This document shows positions 7,187 to 15,258 of a DNA stretch of 64,000 bases, in pieces. The stretch covers positions 62,001 to 126,000 of the forward strand of contig JANQQJ010000023.1 of assembly GCA_028284945.1 (NCBI GenBank), written 5' to 3'. Below the pieces are notes generated by a model. The model was not told the origin of the DNA. It was given only the letters and a program-made list of their open reading frames with translations, and did no database searches. Numbering within the stretch: the stretch's first letter is position 1; every line of letters starts with the position of its first letter. The DNA is from Alphaproteobacteria bacterium (GTDB lineage: Bacteria; Pseudomonadota; Alphaproteobacteria; SMXS01). A program made the position numbers and the translations under genes.

Positions 7187-7403
7187 CCTGTGCCTGGCGG
7201 TCCTGCTTGTGACGGCCTGCACACAACAACAGACGCGCGATTCTCTACACCGCTTCCCCTATGATTTTGCCAAGAGCGCGTGCAAAGGGTCCAGTAGCTG
7301 TGAAGTAACTGAACCGGACAAACCCCGCGGCGGCGCCGAGCCTGCCCCGGATCACTGGTATGAAGACGGCTATGGCCGCGATGAAAGAGCGCCCCGCCGG
7401 TAA
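7173..7403 (+). CDS. Small lipoprotein, 76 aa
   Basis: Begins MKMINLCLAVLLVTAC with a good lipobox (VTAC), so it is predicted to be lipid-anchored at Cys16. The mature part is short and hydrophilic, with two further cysteines (KSACKGSSSCE) and an acidic/aromatic tail (DHWYEDGYGRDERAPRR). The start overlaps the HTH gene by 14 bases, making it the third member of that operon. No family is recognised. Confidence 0.6.
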   Translation: MKMINLCLAVLLVTACTQQQTRDSLHRFPYDFAKSACKGSSSCEVTEPDKPRGGAEPAPDHWYEDGYGRDERAPRR

Positions 7404-7433
7404 GAGATCCATACATACATGCCTACAATTTAA

Positions 7434-7462
7434 TAGACGTGTTACAATATTATTTGTATAAT
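7434..7462 (+). promoter_or_regulatory. Promoter with operator 4 (ACAA-N6-TTGT) in its spacer
   Basis: -35 TAGACG (7434–7439, weak), a 17-base spacer, perfect -10 TATAAT (7457–7462). ACAATATTATTTGT (7444–7457) starts four bases into the spacer and ends on the first base of the -10, exactly as operator 3 does in the S24 repressor promoter. The gene at 7495 is therefore a probable repressor target. Confidence 0.55.
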
Positions 7463-7494
7463 GGACTCATTATGGGCACTCAAGGATTTAGGGC

Positions 7495-7944
7495 ATGTTT
7501 TCGGAAGAGTTGGACTCTGCCGAGTCCGAGTCATATGACCGACAGATCAACGCATTAGTGGGCGGCATCGCCGCTGAACGCCAGGGAGAAACCGCGGGTG
7601 CCAATGCGTCGCTCGATATGTTCTGCCAGGCGGCTGACGTGCCGCCCGACATTCAAGAGAGCATGAAAAATGCTCTATCCGTAGGGGGAACGCTGATCAA
7701 AACCGTCTGGGCCGAAACGGGCGGATGTCCACTCTCGCTGTTTGCCTTCTTGCCCGGCTGCCAGCACTGCTTGACCCAGGCAAAAAGCGCCTATGGCATG
7801 GGGGCTGAATCCGATTGGTACGTTGAACAGCTGGGAATCATCGATAATCCGAATGTGCCCAGCACCCCCGATCAAATCTCGGTTGAGCTGTTGCCGGAAT
7901 TCGCCAGATTGCAGACGAGGGCGAGGATGTTGGCGCGGTCATGA
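7495..7944 (+). CDS. Hypothetical protein, 149 aa, probable S24-repressor target
   Basis: A soluble acidic protein starting MFSEELDSAESESYDRQINA. It contains five cysteines, including CPLSLFAFLPGCQHC and MFCQAA. There is no signal peptide. I do not recognise the family. A promoter with a copy of the ACAA-N6-TTGT operator lies 33 bp upstream, so expression is probably released together with the leftward operon when the S24 repressor is cleaved. Its stop overlaps the start of the next ORF (ATGA). Confidence 0.6.
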   Translation: MFSEELDSAESESYDRQINALVGGIAAERQGETAGANASLDMFCQAADVPPDIQESMKNALSVGGTLIKTVWAETGGCPLSLFAFLPGCQHCLTQAKSAYGMGAESDWYVEQLGIIDNPNVPSTPDQISVELLPEFARLQTRARMLARS

Positions 7945-8147
7945 CTAAGGTATCAGCCATCGCTTCGCTCAGCGATTCGTCGCTGGCGGCAAGGAAGCAG
8001 AACGCCGCATATCGATGCGAGAGCATGCTGAACGGTCAGAGCCTATTACGACCCGGCGCAAAGCGACGCCTGAAGTACTGGCAACAGATGCAGCTGTCCT
8101 GCGACATTGAGTCACGGCGGCGAAATCGCACGGACCAAGCAAAATAA
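7941..8147 (+). CDS. Possible small basic protein, 68 aa
   Basis: Starts in an ATGA overlap with the preceding gene, which favours coupled translation. The product is basic, with a C-terminal Arg-rich tail (ESRRRNRTDQ). No motif is recognised and no separate ribosome-binding site is obvious. It may be real or a chance reading frame; the overlap is the main support. Confidence 0.35.
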   Translation: MTKVSAIASLSDSSLAARKQNAAYRCESMLNGQSLLRPGAKRRLKYWQQMQLSCDIESRRRNRTDQAK

Positions 8148-8216
8148 TGCACCTTTGACCATGGCCGGGCTGGGCGTAGGCTGATCCCTCAACATCACGC
8201 AAGAGGAGCATCACCC

Positions 8217-8510
8217 ATGCCCGCCTACATGATTGGCCGACTAACAATCACAAATCCTGAATGGATTGCAGAGTATCAACCCAAGACACAGGCGCTTGTC
8301 GAAAAGCATGGCGGCAAGTATCTGGTCGCCGGCGCTGACTTTGAGCGCGTGGAAGGCAGTGGTGAACCGCCAAGCGCGCTGGTTGTATTGGAATTCCCGA
8401 CGGTGGAAGCGGCCAAGGCCTGGCATAGCGACCCGGAATACCAGCCGATGATCGAGCTTCGGCAGACAGGCGCCGAAACGGAAGCGTTTATCGCCCAGGG
8501 TGCGGGCTAG
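8217..8510 (+). CDS. DUF1330 domain protein
   Basis: 97 residues that match DUF1330, a small ferredoxin-like alpha/beta dimeric fold: GRLTITNPEWIAEYQ, then HGGKYLVAGADFERVEG, then LVVLEFPTVEAAKAWHSDPE. AGAGGAG-like purines (aagaggagcat) precede the ATG. The biochemical role of the family is unknown; members often lie in catabolic clusters. It stands alone, convergent with the lipoprotein gene at 8515. Confidence 0.85.
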   Translation: MPAYMIGRLTITNPEWIAEYQPKTQALVEKHGGKYLVAGADFERVEGSGEPPSALVVLEFPTVEAAKAWHSDPEYQPMIELRQTGAETEAFIAQGAG

Positions 8511-8514
8511 CCCC

Positions 8515-8763
8515 CTACTCTTCCGACATTTCTTCGATCTTCTGGCCGGCGTCCTGCAGCGCCTGGCCCGTTGCCTTGCCGGCGTCACGGGCAGCCTCTT
8601 CCAGCTGCTCGCCGGTTTCCTTCAGCTCTTCTTTGGCCTGTTCGACGGCTTCGTCGACCTGCTTGCCGGCTTGTTCGAACGTGCCCTCTTCAGCCTGATC
8701 ACAGGCCGATACGCTGGCAGCAAAGCCAATGATCAAGGCCCCGATCCAATTTGATTTACGCAT
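8515..8763 (-). CDS. Helical lipoprotein, 82 aa
   Basis: The signal peptide ends in SVSAC, a plausible lipobox with Cys21. The mature part is an uninterrupted run of Glu/Lys/Gln/Ala heptads (QAGKQVDEAVEQAKEELKET, then QLEEAARDAGKATGQALQDA), predicted as one long amphipathic helix or coiled coil, resembling entericidin-adjacent or apolipoprotein-like small lipoproteins. It is probably anchored in the outer or inner membrane. Function unknown. Confidence 0.7.
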   Translation of the reverse strand: MRKSNWIGALIIGFAASVSACDQAEEGTFEQAGKQVDEAVEQAKEELKETGEQLEEAARDAGKATGQALQDAGQKIEEMSEE

Positions 8764-8892
8764 GTCATACTCTCATTCTGGGTGAGGCACTAAGATAGGT
8801 ATTTGAATGTAGGGAGGAAAGTCCGCCACGCGCGATATGTCAAAATCGACCGCGATAAATCGAACATCCGTTGCCGCGGAAACCACTATCGT

Positions 8893-8903
8893 TTACAGTG
8901 TAA
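8893..8903. promoter_or_regulatory. Palindrome upstream of the carotenoid oxygenase
   Basis: TTACAGTGTAA is a perfect 5-1-5 inverted repeat 27 bp before the carotenoid-oxygenase ATG. Its place in the promoter region suggests a binding site, possibly for the TetR protein at 13653–14312, but no second copy was noticed. Confidence 0.3.
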
Positions 8904-8930
8904 GCAATCTTTAGTCAGGGGAAGAATGTC

Positions 8931-10355
8931 ATGTCGACACAAATGAAGACAGAAGAAGAGTTTAACCCGTATCTCTCCGGTAATTATGCGCCGGTAATGG
9001 ACGAGCATGTCTGGGAAGATATGGAAGTGATCGGGGAAATCCCGAAAGATATCAGCGGCAATTTCCTGCGCATCGGGCCGAACCCGGTCTATGTGCCCGA
9101 TGTCGCCACCTATCACATCTTCGACGGCGACGGGATGATCCACGGCGTCGAGATCAAGGATGGCAAGGCGACCTATCGCAACAAATTCGTCGATACGGAA
9201 GGCCTGCGTCTGGAACGCGAAAAAGGCACCTGGATCTGGAAGGGCATGGCGTCCATGGCTGACCTGGCGAAAGGCGTCGCGCCGCCCGAAGAAGGCCTGA
9301 TGAAGAATACCGCCAATACGGCGATGGTCTATCACAGCAACACGCTCTACGCGCTGATGGAAGCCGCCCCGCCGCACGAAATGAAGCTACCCAGCCTGGA
9401 GACGGTGGGCGAACACGACTTTAACGGTAAGCTGACCCATCCGTTCACCGCGCACCCCAAGGTCGATGCCGTTACCGGTGAGATGATCACCTTTGGCTAT
9501 TCGCCGATGCCGCCTTACCTGACCTATAGTGTCATCAATCCGGAAGGCGAGATCGTCCACACAGCCCCGATCACCATGCCCAAGGGCATCATGATGCATG
9601 ACTGTGCGATCACGGAAAATCACACGATCTTCCTCGACACGCCGATCACCTTCGACTTCCAACGCGCCATGGAAGGCGGCCTGATGCTGGATTGGGAGCC
9701 GGAGAACGGCACCCGCCTCGGCGTGGTGCCCCGCATGGGCAGCGATGAAGACGTGAAATGGTTCGACGTTGATACCTCGATGTGCTTCCACGTCGCCAAT
9801 GCCTGGGAGGAAGGCGATGAGATCGTCGTCCAGGCCAGCCGCTCACTGAAGTCCAACGTTGCTTCGGCCACCGAAAACGCCCGGGAAGGCGTTGTTGATC
9901 CGGACGAAATGGGCAAGCTCTACGAGTGGCGGCTCAACATGAAGACCGGCGAGTCCAGCGAGCGCTATTTGAACGACGTGCATCACTGCGACTTCACCCG
10001 CATCAATGACGATCTGATGGGCCGCAAGACCCGCTACATCTACGCATCACGCTTCGATCTGGATCATGGCGCCAAGTTCAATGCCGAACTCAAATATGAC
10101 AATGAGTCTGAAACGGTTCAGGTCCATGAACTGGGTGCTGGTCGCTGGGGCGGTGAAGGCGTGTTCGCCAAACGCCACGGCGCCGCAGCAGAAGACGATG
10201 GTTATGTCGTTCTTTTCGTCTGGGACGAGAACGAGCAGCAGAGCGAATGCGTGATCATCGATGCGCAGAACTTCGAAGCCGACCCCGTGGCACGGATCAA
10301 GATTCCGTCACGGGTACCCTTCGGCTTCCATGCGGGCTGGGCGCCCGACGCTTAA
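8931..10355 (+). CDS. Carotenoid oxygenase (RPE65/CCD/lignostilbene dioxygenase family)
   Basis: 474 residues, the normal length for a seven-bladed propeller dioxygenase that cleaves C=C bonds of carotenoids or stilbenes using Fe(II). All four iron-binding histidines are recognisable: FTAHPK, MMHDCA, CFHVAN and the C-terminal GFHAGW. The opening FLRIGPNPVYVP and FDGDGMIHGV are family signatures. GGGGAAG precedes the ATG. The gene faces a leftward cluster with a TonB receptor, SDR and TetR regulator, which suggests degradation of an imported hydrophobic polyene, terpenoid or aromatic compound. Substrate cannot be told from sequence. Confidence 0.9.
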   Translation: MSTQMKTEEEFNPYLSGNYAPVMDEHVWEDMEVIGEIPKDISGNFLRIGPNPVYVPDVATYHIFDGDGMIHGVEIKDGKATYRNKFVDTEGLRLEREKGTWIWKGMASMADLAKGVAPPEEGLMKNTANTAMVYHSNTLYALMEAAPPHEMKLPSLETVGEHDFNGKLTHPFTAHPKVDAVTGEMITFGYSPMPPYLTYSVINPEGEIVHTAPITMPKGIMMHDCAITENHTIFLDTPITFDFQRAMEGGLMLDWEPENGTRLGVVPRMGSDEDVKWFDVDTSMCFHVANAWEEGDEIVVQASRSLKSNVASATENAREGVVDPDEMGKLYEWRLNMKTGESSERYLNDVHHCDFTRINDDLMGRKTRYIYASRFDLDHGAKFNAELKYDNESETVQVHELGAGRWGGEGVFAKRHGAAAEDDGYVVLFVWDENEQQSECVIIDAQNFEADPVARIKIPSRVPFGFHAGWAPDA

Positions 10356-10381
10356 GACGTCGTCCAAAAGGGGCTAAAACG

Positions 10382-10412
10382 AAAAGGGCCGCTGAAAAGC
10401 GGCCCTTTTTTT
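10382..10412 (+). terminator. Rho-independent terminator after the carotenoid oxygenase
   Basis: A perfect 8 bp stem (GGGCCGCT/AGCGGCCC) with a GAAA tetraloop, flanked by AAAA on the left and T7 on the right. The flanking A and T runs make it bidirectional, serving also the convergent PPOX gene ending at 10433. Confidence 0.93.
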
Positions 10413-10432
10413 GACGGTCTTTTACGGCAACA

Positions 10433-10993
10433 CTACTCGTTTTCAGCTGCCGCCTCAGCCGCGAACTTGGCGTAGGCTTCTGCTGTTCCTTGGGCCATCT
10501 TGTCACCGTCAAAAGGAATCATCATTTCCGGCGTGAATTCCATGATCACGCGGTCGGGCGTATCGAGGAACTTCACGAAAAGATCCGGGATAAGACCGCT
10601 GGAGAATTCATTGCCTTCATCCCCCTCCCGGCCGGCGACACCCTTCGCCAACATCGGGTAGTACCAGGCTTTCACCTCGGGATTGTCATCGTGGATGATT
10701 GTGTGACCCTTGAGCGTGACGGTCTTGCCGCCGCCCATGGCGGTGCCTTTGGACGTGATCACGATCGAGCTGCGTCCGTCGCGGCGAATTGCCGGCACAC
10801 GAACCCGCTGCTTCGCCGACGTCAACCAGATTTTCCCGTCCTTATAGACATAGGCCATGATCACGCCGATCGGATGACCGGCCTTGTTGGCCCAGATGAA
10901 CGTGCACTCCCCGCCGGTCCGCAGAAGTTCTTCGGTCCGTTCGGGATCAAGTCTGTATTGCGACACGTCGTCGTAGTTTTTTTCCTCGCTCAT
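10433..10993 (-). CDS. Pyridoxamine 5'-phosphate oxidase-like flavin-binding protein
   Basis: 186 residues with a split-barrel FMN-binding fold. The segments GHPIGVIMAYVYKDGKIWLT, SAKQRVRVPAIRRDGRSSIV and GGKTVTLKGHTIIHDDNPEV follow the strand order of the PPOX/F420-like family. Such proteins reduce or oxidise small substrates or bind FMN/F420/heme. It is the last gene of the leftward series, 42 bp after the TonB receptor stop, and so probably belongs to the same catabolic function. It is not likely to be the biosynthetic PdxH, which has a different C-terminal signature. Confidence 0.8.
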   Translation of the reverse strand: MSEEKNYDDVSQYRLDPERTEELLRTGGECTFIWANKAGHPIGVIMAYVYKDGKIWLTSAKQRVRVPAIRRDGRSSIVITSKGTAMGGGKTVTLKGHTIIHDDNPEVKAWYYPMLAKGVAGREGDEGNEFSSGLIPDLFVKFLDTPDRVIMEFTPEMMIPFDGDKMAQGTAEAYAKFAAEAAAENE

Positions 10994-11035
10994 AGAGCTC
11001 CCCTCTCTTTCAGAGTTTGAGTAATTGATGTTGTT

Positions 11036-13456
11036 TCAGATTTCGATGTCGAGTTCGAAACCCCAAATGCGGCCGGGCGCGGGAACACCGAAGTAGAATG
11101 GGCCGGCGTCCAGGGTCGCACCCAACCGCCCTGACCCGTGAAAGGCATCTTTCACGAACACCGAGATTCGATAGTCGGCATCGCCGCCACCGACCGCGCC
11201 ACGATAGGACACCGCAAAATCCGTCCGCCCGTAGGACGTGATGATGTTACGTGGGGCCAGTCCGTTAAGCGGCCCGAACTGGTCTTCAAAAGGTGAAGTG
11301 CTGAACTCATCCGACCAGGCGTAGTTGACATTGAAGGTCAACTCGCCGCCATTGCCCAGGGCCAGAATCACATCCGCGCCGACATTGACACTCCACTCAG
11401 GGGCACGCCGCAGCGTGGCAATATCACTCACGTCGATGAAGTCGCCGATATCCGCATCGAAGATGACATATTCCTTGTAGTCCGCATCGAGATACCCAAG
11501 CGACCCATAGAGGTTGAGCCATTCCGTGGGCAGGGCCTGGAATTCGATCTCGAAACCCTTCAGGTCAACGCTGGCTGCATTCTGCACCGTCGTTTCCGTT
11601 GCAAGGCCATTGGGTGACGGCGTGATCACCTCTTCCTGCTTGTCCTTATACTTGGAATAGAAAGCCGCGAAGTTGAACCGAAGCGTATTGTCGAACCAGT
11701 CCGACTTCAGGCCGATCTCGAAGTTGTCCACCGTTTCCGGATCATACGGCGTCACGCAGGCCGAGAATGTCGCACAACGGCCATTAAACCCGCCGGATCG
11801 GAAACCACGTGAATAGGTGAAATAGACCAGCACATCTTCTGTAACCTGATAGTCGAGGCCCGCGCGCCAGGTCGGCTCTGACCATGTTTCGCTGACGGTC
11901 AGCGGCCAGCCGGGAAGTGACGGGAATTCCTGTGTCAGGATCCCGGGCAGAACAAAGGGCGCGTTGTTGACCGCGAGGTTGTCATTGTAGAAGACCTTCT
12001 TTTCCCAGGTCATCCGAATGCCGCCGGTGAACCGCAGACGATCCGTGATGTTATAGGTGCCTTCACCGAAAACAGCATAGGCGTCAGCATCCTGCTCAGC
12101 GACAAACCGCTGCGCCAGACCACCGAATACTGCGAAGGCGCCAGGCTCGAGCAGATAGTCGGAGTGGTAGTAGTAAACGCCAGCGACGAAGTTGAATGGG
12201 CCTGACAGGTTCGACGCGATCCGCAATTCCTGTGAGAACTGCTCGAATTCCTGGTCGCGGATCGCCCGGGCAAGGCCAGTCGTCGCACCGAGGACAACGC
12301 CTGGTGCTACAGGAAGGCCGGCAAAGGGAGAGCCGGTATTTTCTTCATCAAGCAGCTCGTTTTGCTCTTTATAGCCAGTGATCGAGGTAATGGTGTAATC
12401 GCCGACATCCCAGTTGATCTCCAGCGAATAGAAATTGCTCTTGATCTTGCTGACGAACGGGATGTCCGGCGGTGCAAAATCGATCTTGAAGTTGTTGTTC
12501 TGCGCAATCGTCAGGGACGATGTGAAACAACCAGCGGGCCCGAACCCTGTCGGGAAACCAAACAGGTCACAGAATGTCGGGGCGCCGCCCAACGCAGCTT
12601 GCGGCACCGTCAGATCAACCGGGCTCTCAAACAGCGAATTATTGTTGTAGTGATCGAACGTGAACAGAATTTCCAAATTGTCATTCGGTGTGAACAACAC
12701 TGCTGTGTTGAACGATTGGATATCCTGACCGTCGCGCCGCGAGCCGCCTTCATAGGTCACGCCATCGCTGGTGGTTGAATCAAAGATGCTTCGTGTGAAC
12801 TGATCATCCTTTTTGATGAATCCCGCCACCTTGATCGCCAGTTTGTCCTCGGCGATCGGCGCATTGATGACCAGCTTGTAATCCTGCCGATTATAGCTGC
12901 CGTAGCGGAAGCCCAGCTTGGCGCCGAACTCACCGGTCGGGCGCGTGCGCCGAATATTGATGACCCCACCAATGGTGTTGCGGCCAAAGAGCGTACCCTG
13001 CGGGCCGCGCAGAATTTCGATCGACTCAATGTCGAACATGTCAATCAGGACGCCGGAATTCGAGCCCAGGAAAACTCCATCAATGGCAACACCGACGGAC
13101 GGCTCAAAGGTCTTTTCCAAATCGGCGAAACTGATGCCGCGTATGCTGGCGGACAACCCGGACCCCGTGAAGTTGATCCCGGCCAGATCCACATTGGGCG
13201 CATATTTGGCGATGTCGGCCAGATCGGTCTCGAGTTTCTCCTCGAGGAAGGTCTCGCTAAACGAGGACTGCGCGATCGGCACCGATTGTGCCTCTTCGGT
13301 CCGCTTCCGCGCGGTCGTGGTGACGGTCTCAAGCTTGCGCCCTTGAGTCTGAGCAGCAGCTACGCCAGACGATGTTGCGCCATCGGATTGCGCTGAAGCC
13401 GGAGCAAAAGAAAACAGGAATGCGGCACTGGCCGCGGTCATCGCCAAACGAAGCAT
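11036..13456 (-). CDS. TonB-dependent outer-membrane receptor
   Basis: 806 residues from the ATG at 13456, chosen because GGGGAG lies five bases upstream. A signal peptide ends at APASAQ. The plug domain has ETVTTTARKR (TonB-box region), then SIRGIS and VLRGPQGTLFGRNTIGGVIN-like residues (here ILRGPQGTLFGRNTIGGVIN). The long barrel closes on an aromatic-rich end (RIWGFELDIEI). These large receptors of the Caulobacter/Sphingomonas type import hydrophobic organic substrates as often as iron complexes. The neighbourhood (SDR, TetR, PPOX, carotenoid oxygenase) favours an organic substrate. Confidence 0.92.
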   Translation of the reverse strand: MLRLAMTAASAAFLFSFAPASAQSDGATSSGVAAAQTQGRKLETVTTTARKRTEEAQSVPIAQSSFSETFLEEKLETDLADIAKYAPNVDLAGINFTGSGLSASIRGISFADLEKTFEPSVGVAIDGVFLGSNSGVLIDMFDIESIEILRGPQGTLFGRNTIGGVINIRRTRPTGEFGAKLGFRYGSYNRQDYKLVINAPIAEDKLAIKVAGFIKKDDQFTRSIFDSTTSDGVTYEGGSRRDGQDIQSFNTAVLFTPNDNLEILFTFDHYNNNSLFESPVDLTVPQAALGGAPTFCDLFGFPTGFGPAGCFTSSLTIAQNNNFKIDFAPPDIPFVSKIKSNFYSLEINWDVGDYTITSITGYKEQNELLDEENTGSPFAGLPVAPGVVLGATTGLARAIRDQEFEQFSQELRIASNLSGPFNFVAGVYYYHSDYLLEPGAFAVFGGLAQRFVAEQDADAYAVFGEGTYNITDRLRFTGGIRMTWEKKVFYNDNLAVNNAPFVLPGILTQEFPSLPGWPLTVSETWSEPTWRAGLDYQVTEDVLVYFTYSRGFRSGGFNGRCATFSACVTPYDPETVDNFEIGLKSDWFDNTLRFNFAAFYSKYKDKQEEVITPSPNGLATETTVQNAASVDLKGFEIEFQALPTEWLNLYGSLGYLDADYKEYVIFDADIGDFIDVSDIATLRRAPEWSVNVGADVILALGNGGELTFNVNYAWSDEFSTSPFEDQFGPLNGLAPRNIITSYGRTDFAVSYRGAVGGGDADYRISVFVKDAFHGSGRLGATLDAGPFYFGVPAPGRIWGFELDIEI

Positions 13457-13522
13457 CGAGGCTCCCCAAATTCTGGTTCTTGCCATGCTACGAGCAAAAA
13501 ACTCTCATGGACTGGTTCTAAA

Positions 13523-13545
13523 GACCGTAGACTAAGCGAACGGTC
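13523..13545. promoter_or_regulatory. Inverted repeat in the TonB receptor promoter region
   Basis: GACCGT, 11 bases, ACGGTC: a perfect 6-11-6 inverted repeat 67 bp upstream of the receptor start. TetR-type repressors bind repeats of this kind, and the TetR gene lies just upstream (13653–14312). The assignment is inference. Confidence 0.4.
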
Positions 13546-13652
13546 AATAAATTACGCAGTAAATTAATCGGCGGAGATTATTTTTTTAAAGGCTGTGGCA
13601 TTTCTGCAAACCACGCCCGTCCACCGCAAGCCATTATTTAGGCAGGTCAGCT

Positions 13653-14312
13653 CTAGAGGAATCGTGTCGCGGCGCTGCCATTCTCGAAAATGTCACGGAT
13701 ACAGACGCTGAGATAATCCCGAAGAGCCCGCGAGAGTGCGGGATTTGTCTGCCCTGTCATATCGCGCAGCCTCAGACCCTCCAGAAGCGTTTGCGAGAAC
13801 CCGCAGGCCAATTCGAGTTCGGCCCGCTTATCACGCCACTCCGGATAGGTCATCATGGCCCTGCTGACCCAACGCTCCCAGAACCGCTCCTGCGCTGCAT
13901 GCATCGTCGCGTTGAGGCCCGGATCGGACCGCGAAGCAACCGATAGCTCGAAAAAGGCCATGCTGGCCGGTTCATGCAGAAACGCCCAAAGCGCATCGAC
14001 CCGGTCCTCAAAGTGATCCTCACCCGGGCCACGTCGCGCAAGACGCCCGCCGACAGCCTCCAGCTCTTCAAGGCGCAGCACTTCAATGTGTTCAATAGTT
14101 GCCAGCAGTACATCCTGCATGGTCTCGAAGTGATACTGCATGGCGCCACGCGACAATCCGGCGCGTTTGGCAATCGCCGTCATTGTCGTTTTGGTGTACC
14201 CGGCTTCAGCAAGGCATTGAATGGATGCGTCAAGGATCGACGTTCTGGTCTGATCACTCTTTTGCGCCTGCCGCGTCAGCGGTCGTTGTGCGCTATCGAC
14301 ACTGTGAGACAC
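13653..14312 (-). CDS. TetR-family transcriptional regulator
   Basis: 219 residues from the GTG at 14312, chosen for a strong GGGAGG five bases upstream. The N-terminal HTH is typical: RTSILDASIQCLAEAGYTKT, then TMTAIAKRAGLSRGAMQYHF. The C-terminal ligand-binding part is all-helical. It lies in one direction between the SDR gene (60 bp upstream) and the TonB receptor, so it probably represses this cluster and is relieved by the transported or degraded compound. Confidence 0.88.
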   Translation of the reverse strand: MSHSVDSAQRPLTRQAQKSDQTRTSILDASIQCLAEAGYTKTTMTAIAKRAGLSRGAMQYHFETMQDVLLATIEHIEVLRLEELEAVGGRLARRGPGEDHFEDRVDALWAFLHEPASMAFFELSVASRSDPGLNATMHAAQERFWERWVSRAMMTYPEWRDKRAELELACGFSQTLLEGLRLRDMTGQTNPALSRALRDYLSVCIRDIFENGSAATRFL

Positions 14313-14372
14313 GTTGGCCTCCCTCTGGATGTTCGCGGGACCAGCCCGCCCCTCTTGCCTGCCCAAGGTCTT

Positions 14373-15191
14373 CTAGTTTGCCCCAAAGTCGAACGACTTA
14401 TCAATCCTGTCGAATCGACGGCGAATGAACTCACGGCTGTCGTCATGGGTTAGAATATATAGCTCGCGATTTTTGATCGCCCGGACAACCCGTTGGGCGA
14501 CCTCAGGCGCTTCAATAACGCCGCCGGATAGTTGTTCTTGTTCTTCAGGGCTCCTGCGCTTCACGACTGCCGGACCACCAAGTTCCTCCGGACGATTGCG
14601 GGCGCTTTGCCCAATATTGGTCTTCACGATCATCGGGCACAGAACCGATGCGCCAATATCCGTTTCCCGAAGGTCGCGCCATAGGCATTCCGACAGAGCA
14701 ACCACGCCATATTTGGTCACGCAGTAGACGCCCAATCCGCTGTTCGGCACCAAGCCGGCAAACGACGCGGTACTGACGATGTGGCCCTCATGGCCATCCT
14801 CGATCATCCGGGGCAGAAACGCCTCAACCCCATGGATCACACCCCAAAGGTTAACCTTGATCGACCATTCCCAATCGGCGTGGCTCATATCCTGAATTTT
14901 GCCGTTAAGCGCCACACCAGCATTGTTGAAAAGAACGTTCACCTTGCCAAAGCGATCCCAGGCGGCATCGGCCATCTCCTTGACCGAGTCCAGATCACCC
15001 ACATCCGTCTTGACGCCCAGCACGGGGACGTCCTTTCCTTCAAATTCGGCAACCGCTTGATCCAACGGACCCTGCTCAATATCGGCCAGAACAAGCGCCA
15101 TACCTTCTGACGCCAGATCTCTTGCCGTCGCAAGTCCGATACCACTCGCGCCGCCCGTAATTACCGCGACACCACCTGCCAGATTTTCCAT
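14373..15191 (-). CDS. Short-chain dehydrogenase/reductase (classical SDR)
   Basis: 272 residues. It has the NAD(P)-binding motif TGGASGIG, the structural NNAG (LFNNAGVALNG), the catalytic Ser region (VSTASFAG) and YxxxK (YCVTK). The acidic residue after beta-2 (VLADIE) favours NAD(H). It is the first gene of the leftward series SDR–TetR–TonB receptor–PPOX and is a candidate for oxidising or reducing an alcohol/ketone intermediate. Confidence 0.92.
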   Translation of the reverse strand: MENLAGGVAVITGGASGIGLATARDLASEGMALVLADIEQGPLDQAVAEFEGKDVPVLGVKTDVGDLDSVKEMADAAWDRFGKVNVLFNNAGVALNGKIQDMSHADWEWSIKVNLWGVIHGVEAFLPRMIEDGHEGHIVSTASFAGLVPNSGLGVYCVTKYGVVALSECLWRDLRETDIGASVLCPMIVKTNIGQSARNRPEELGGPAVVKRRSPEEQEQLSGGVIEAPEVAQRVVRAIKNRELYILTHDDSREFIRRRFDRIDKSFDFGAN

Positions 15192-15258
15192 ATCGTCCCC
15201 CTTGTTCAGTCTGGCGCCATGATGGACCTACATGCAGAACAAGCCAAGCATGCCTGGC

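Noticed and set aside
1-8500. An intact prophage
   Set aside because: Only a repressor-type switch and small unknowns are present; no integrase, terminase, capsid, tail or lysis gene, and no attachment-site repeats were seen.
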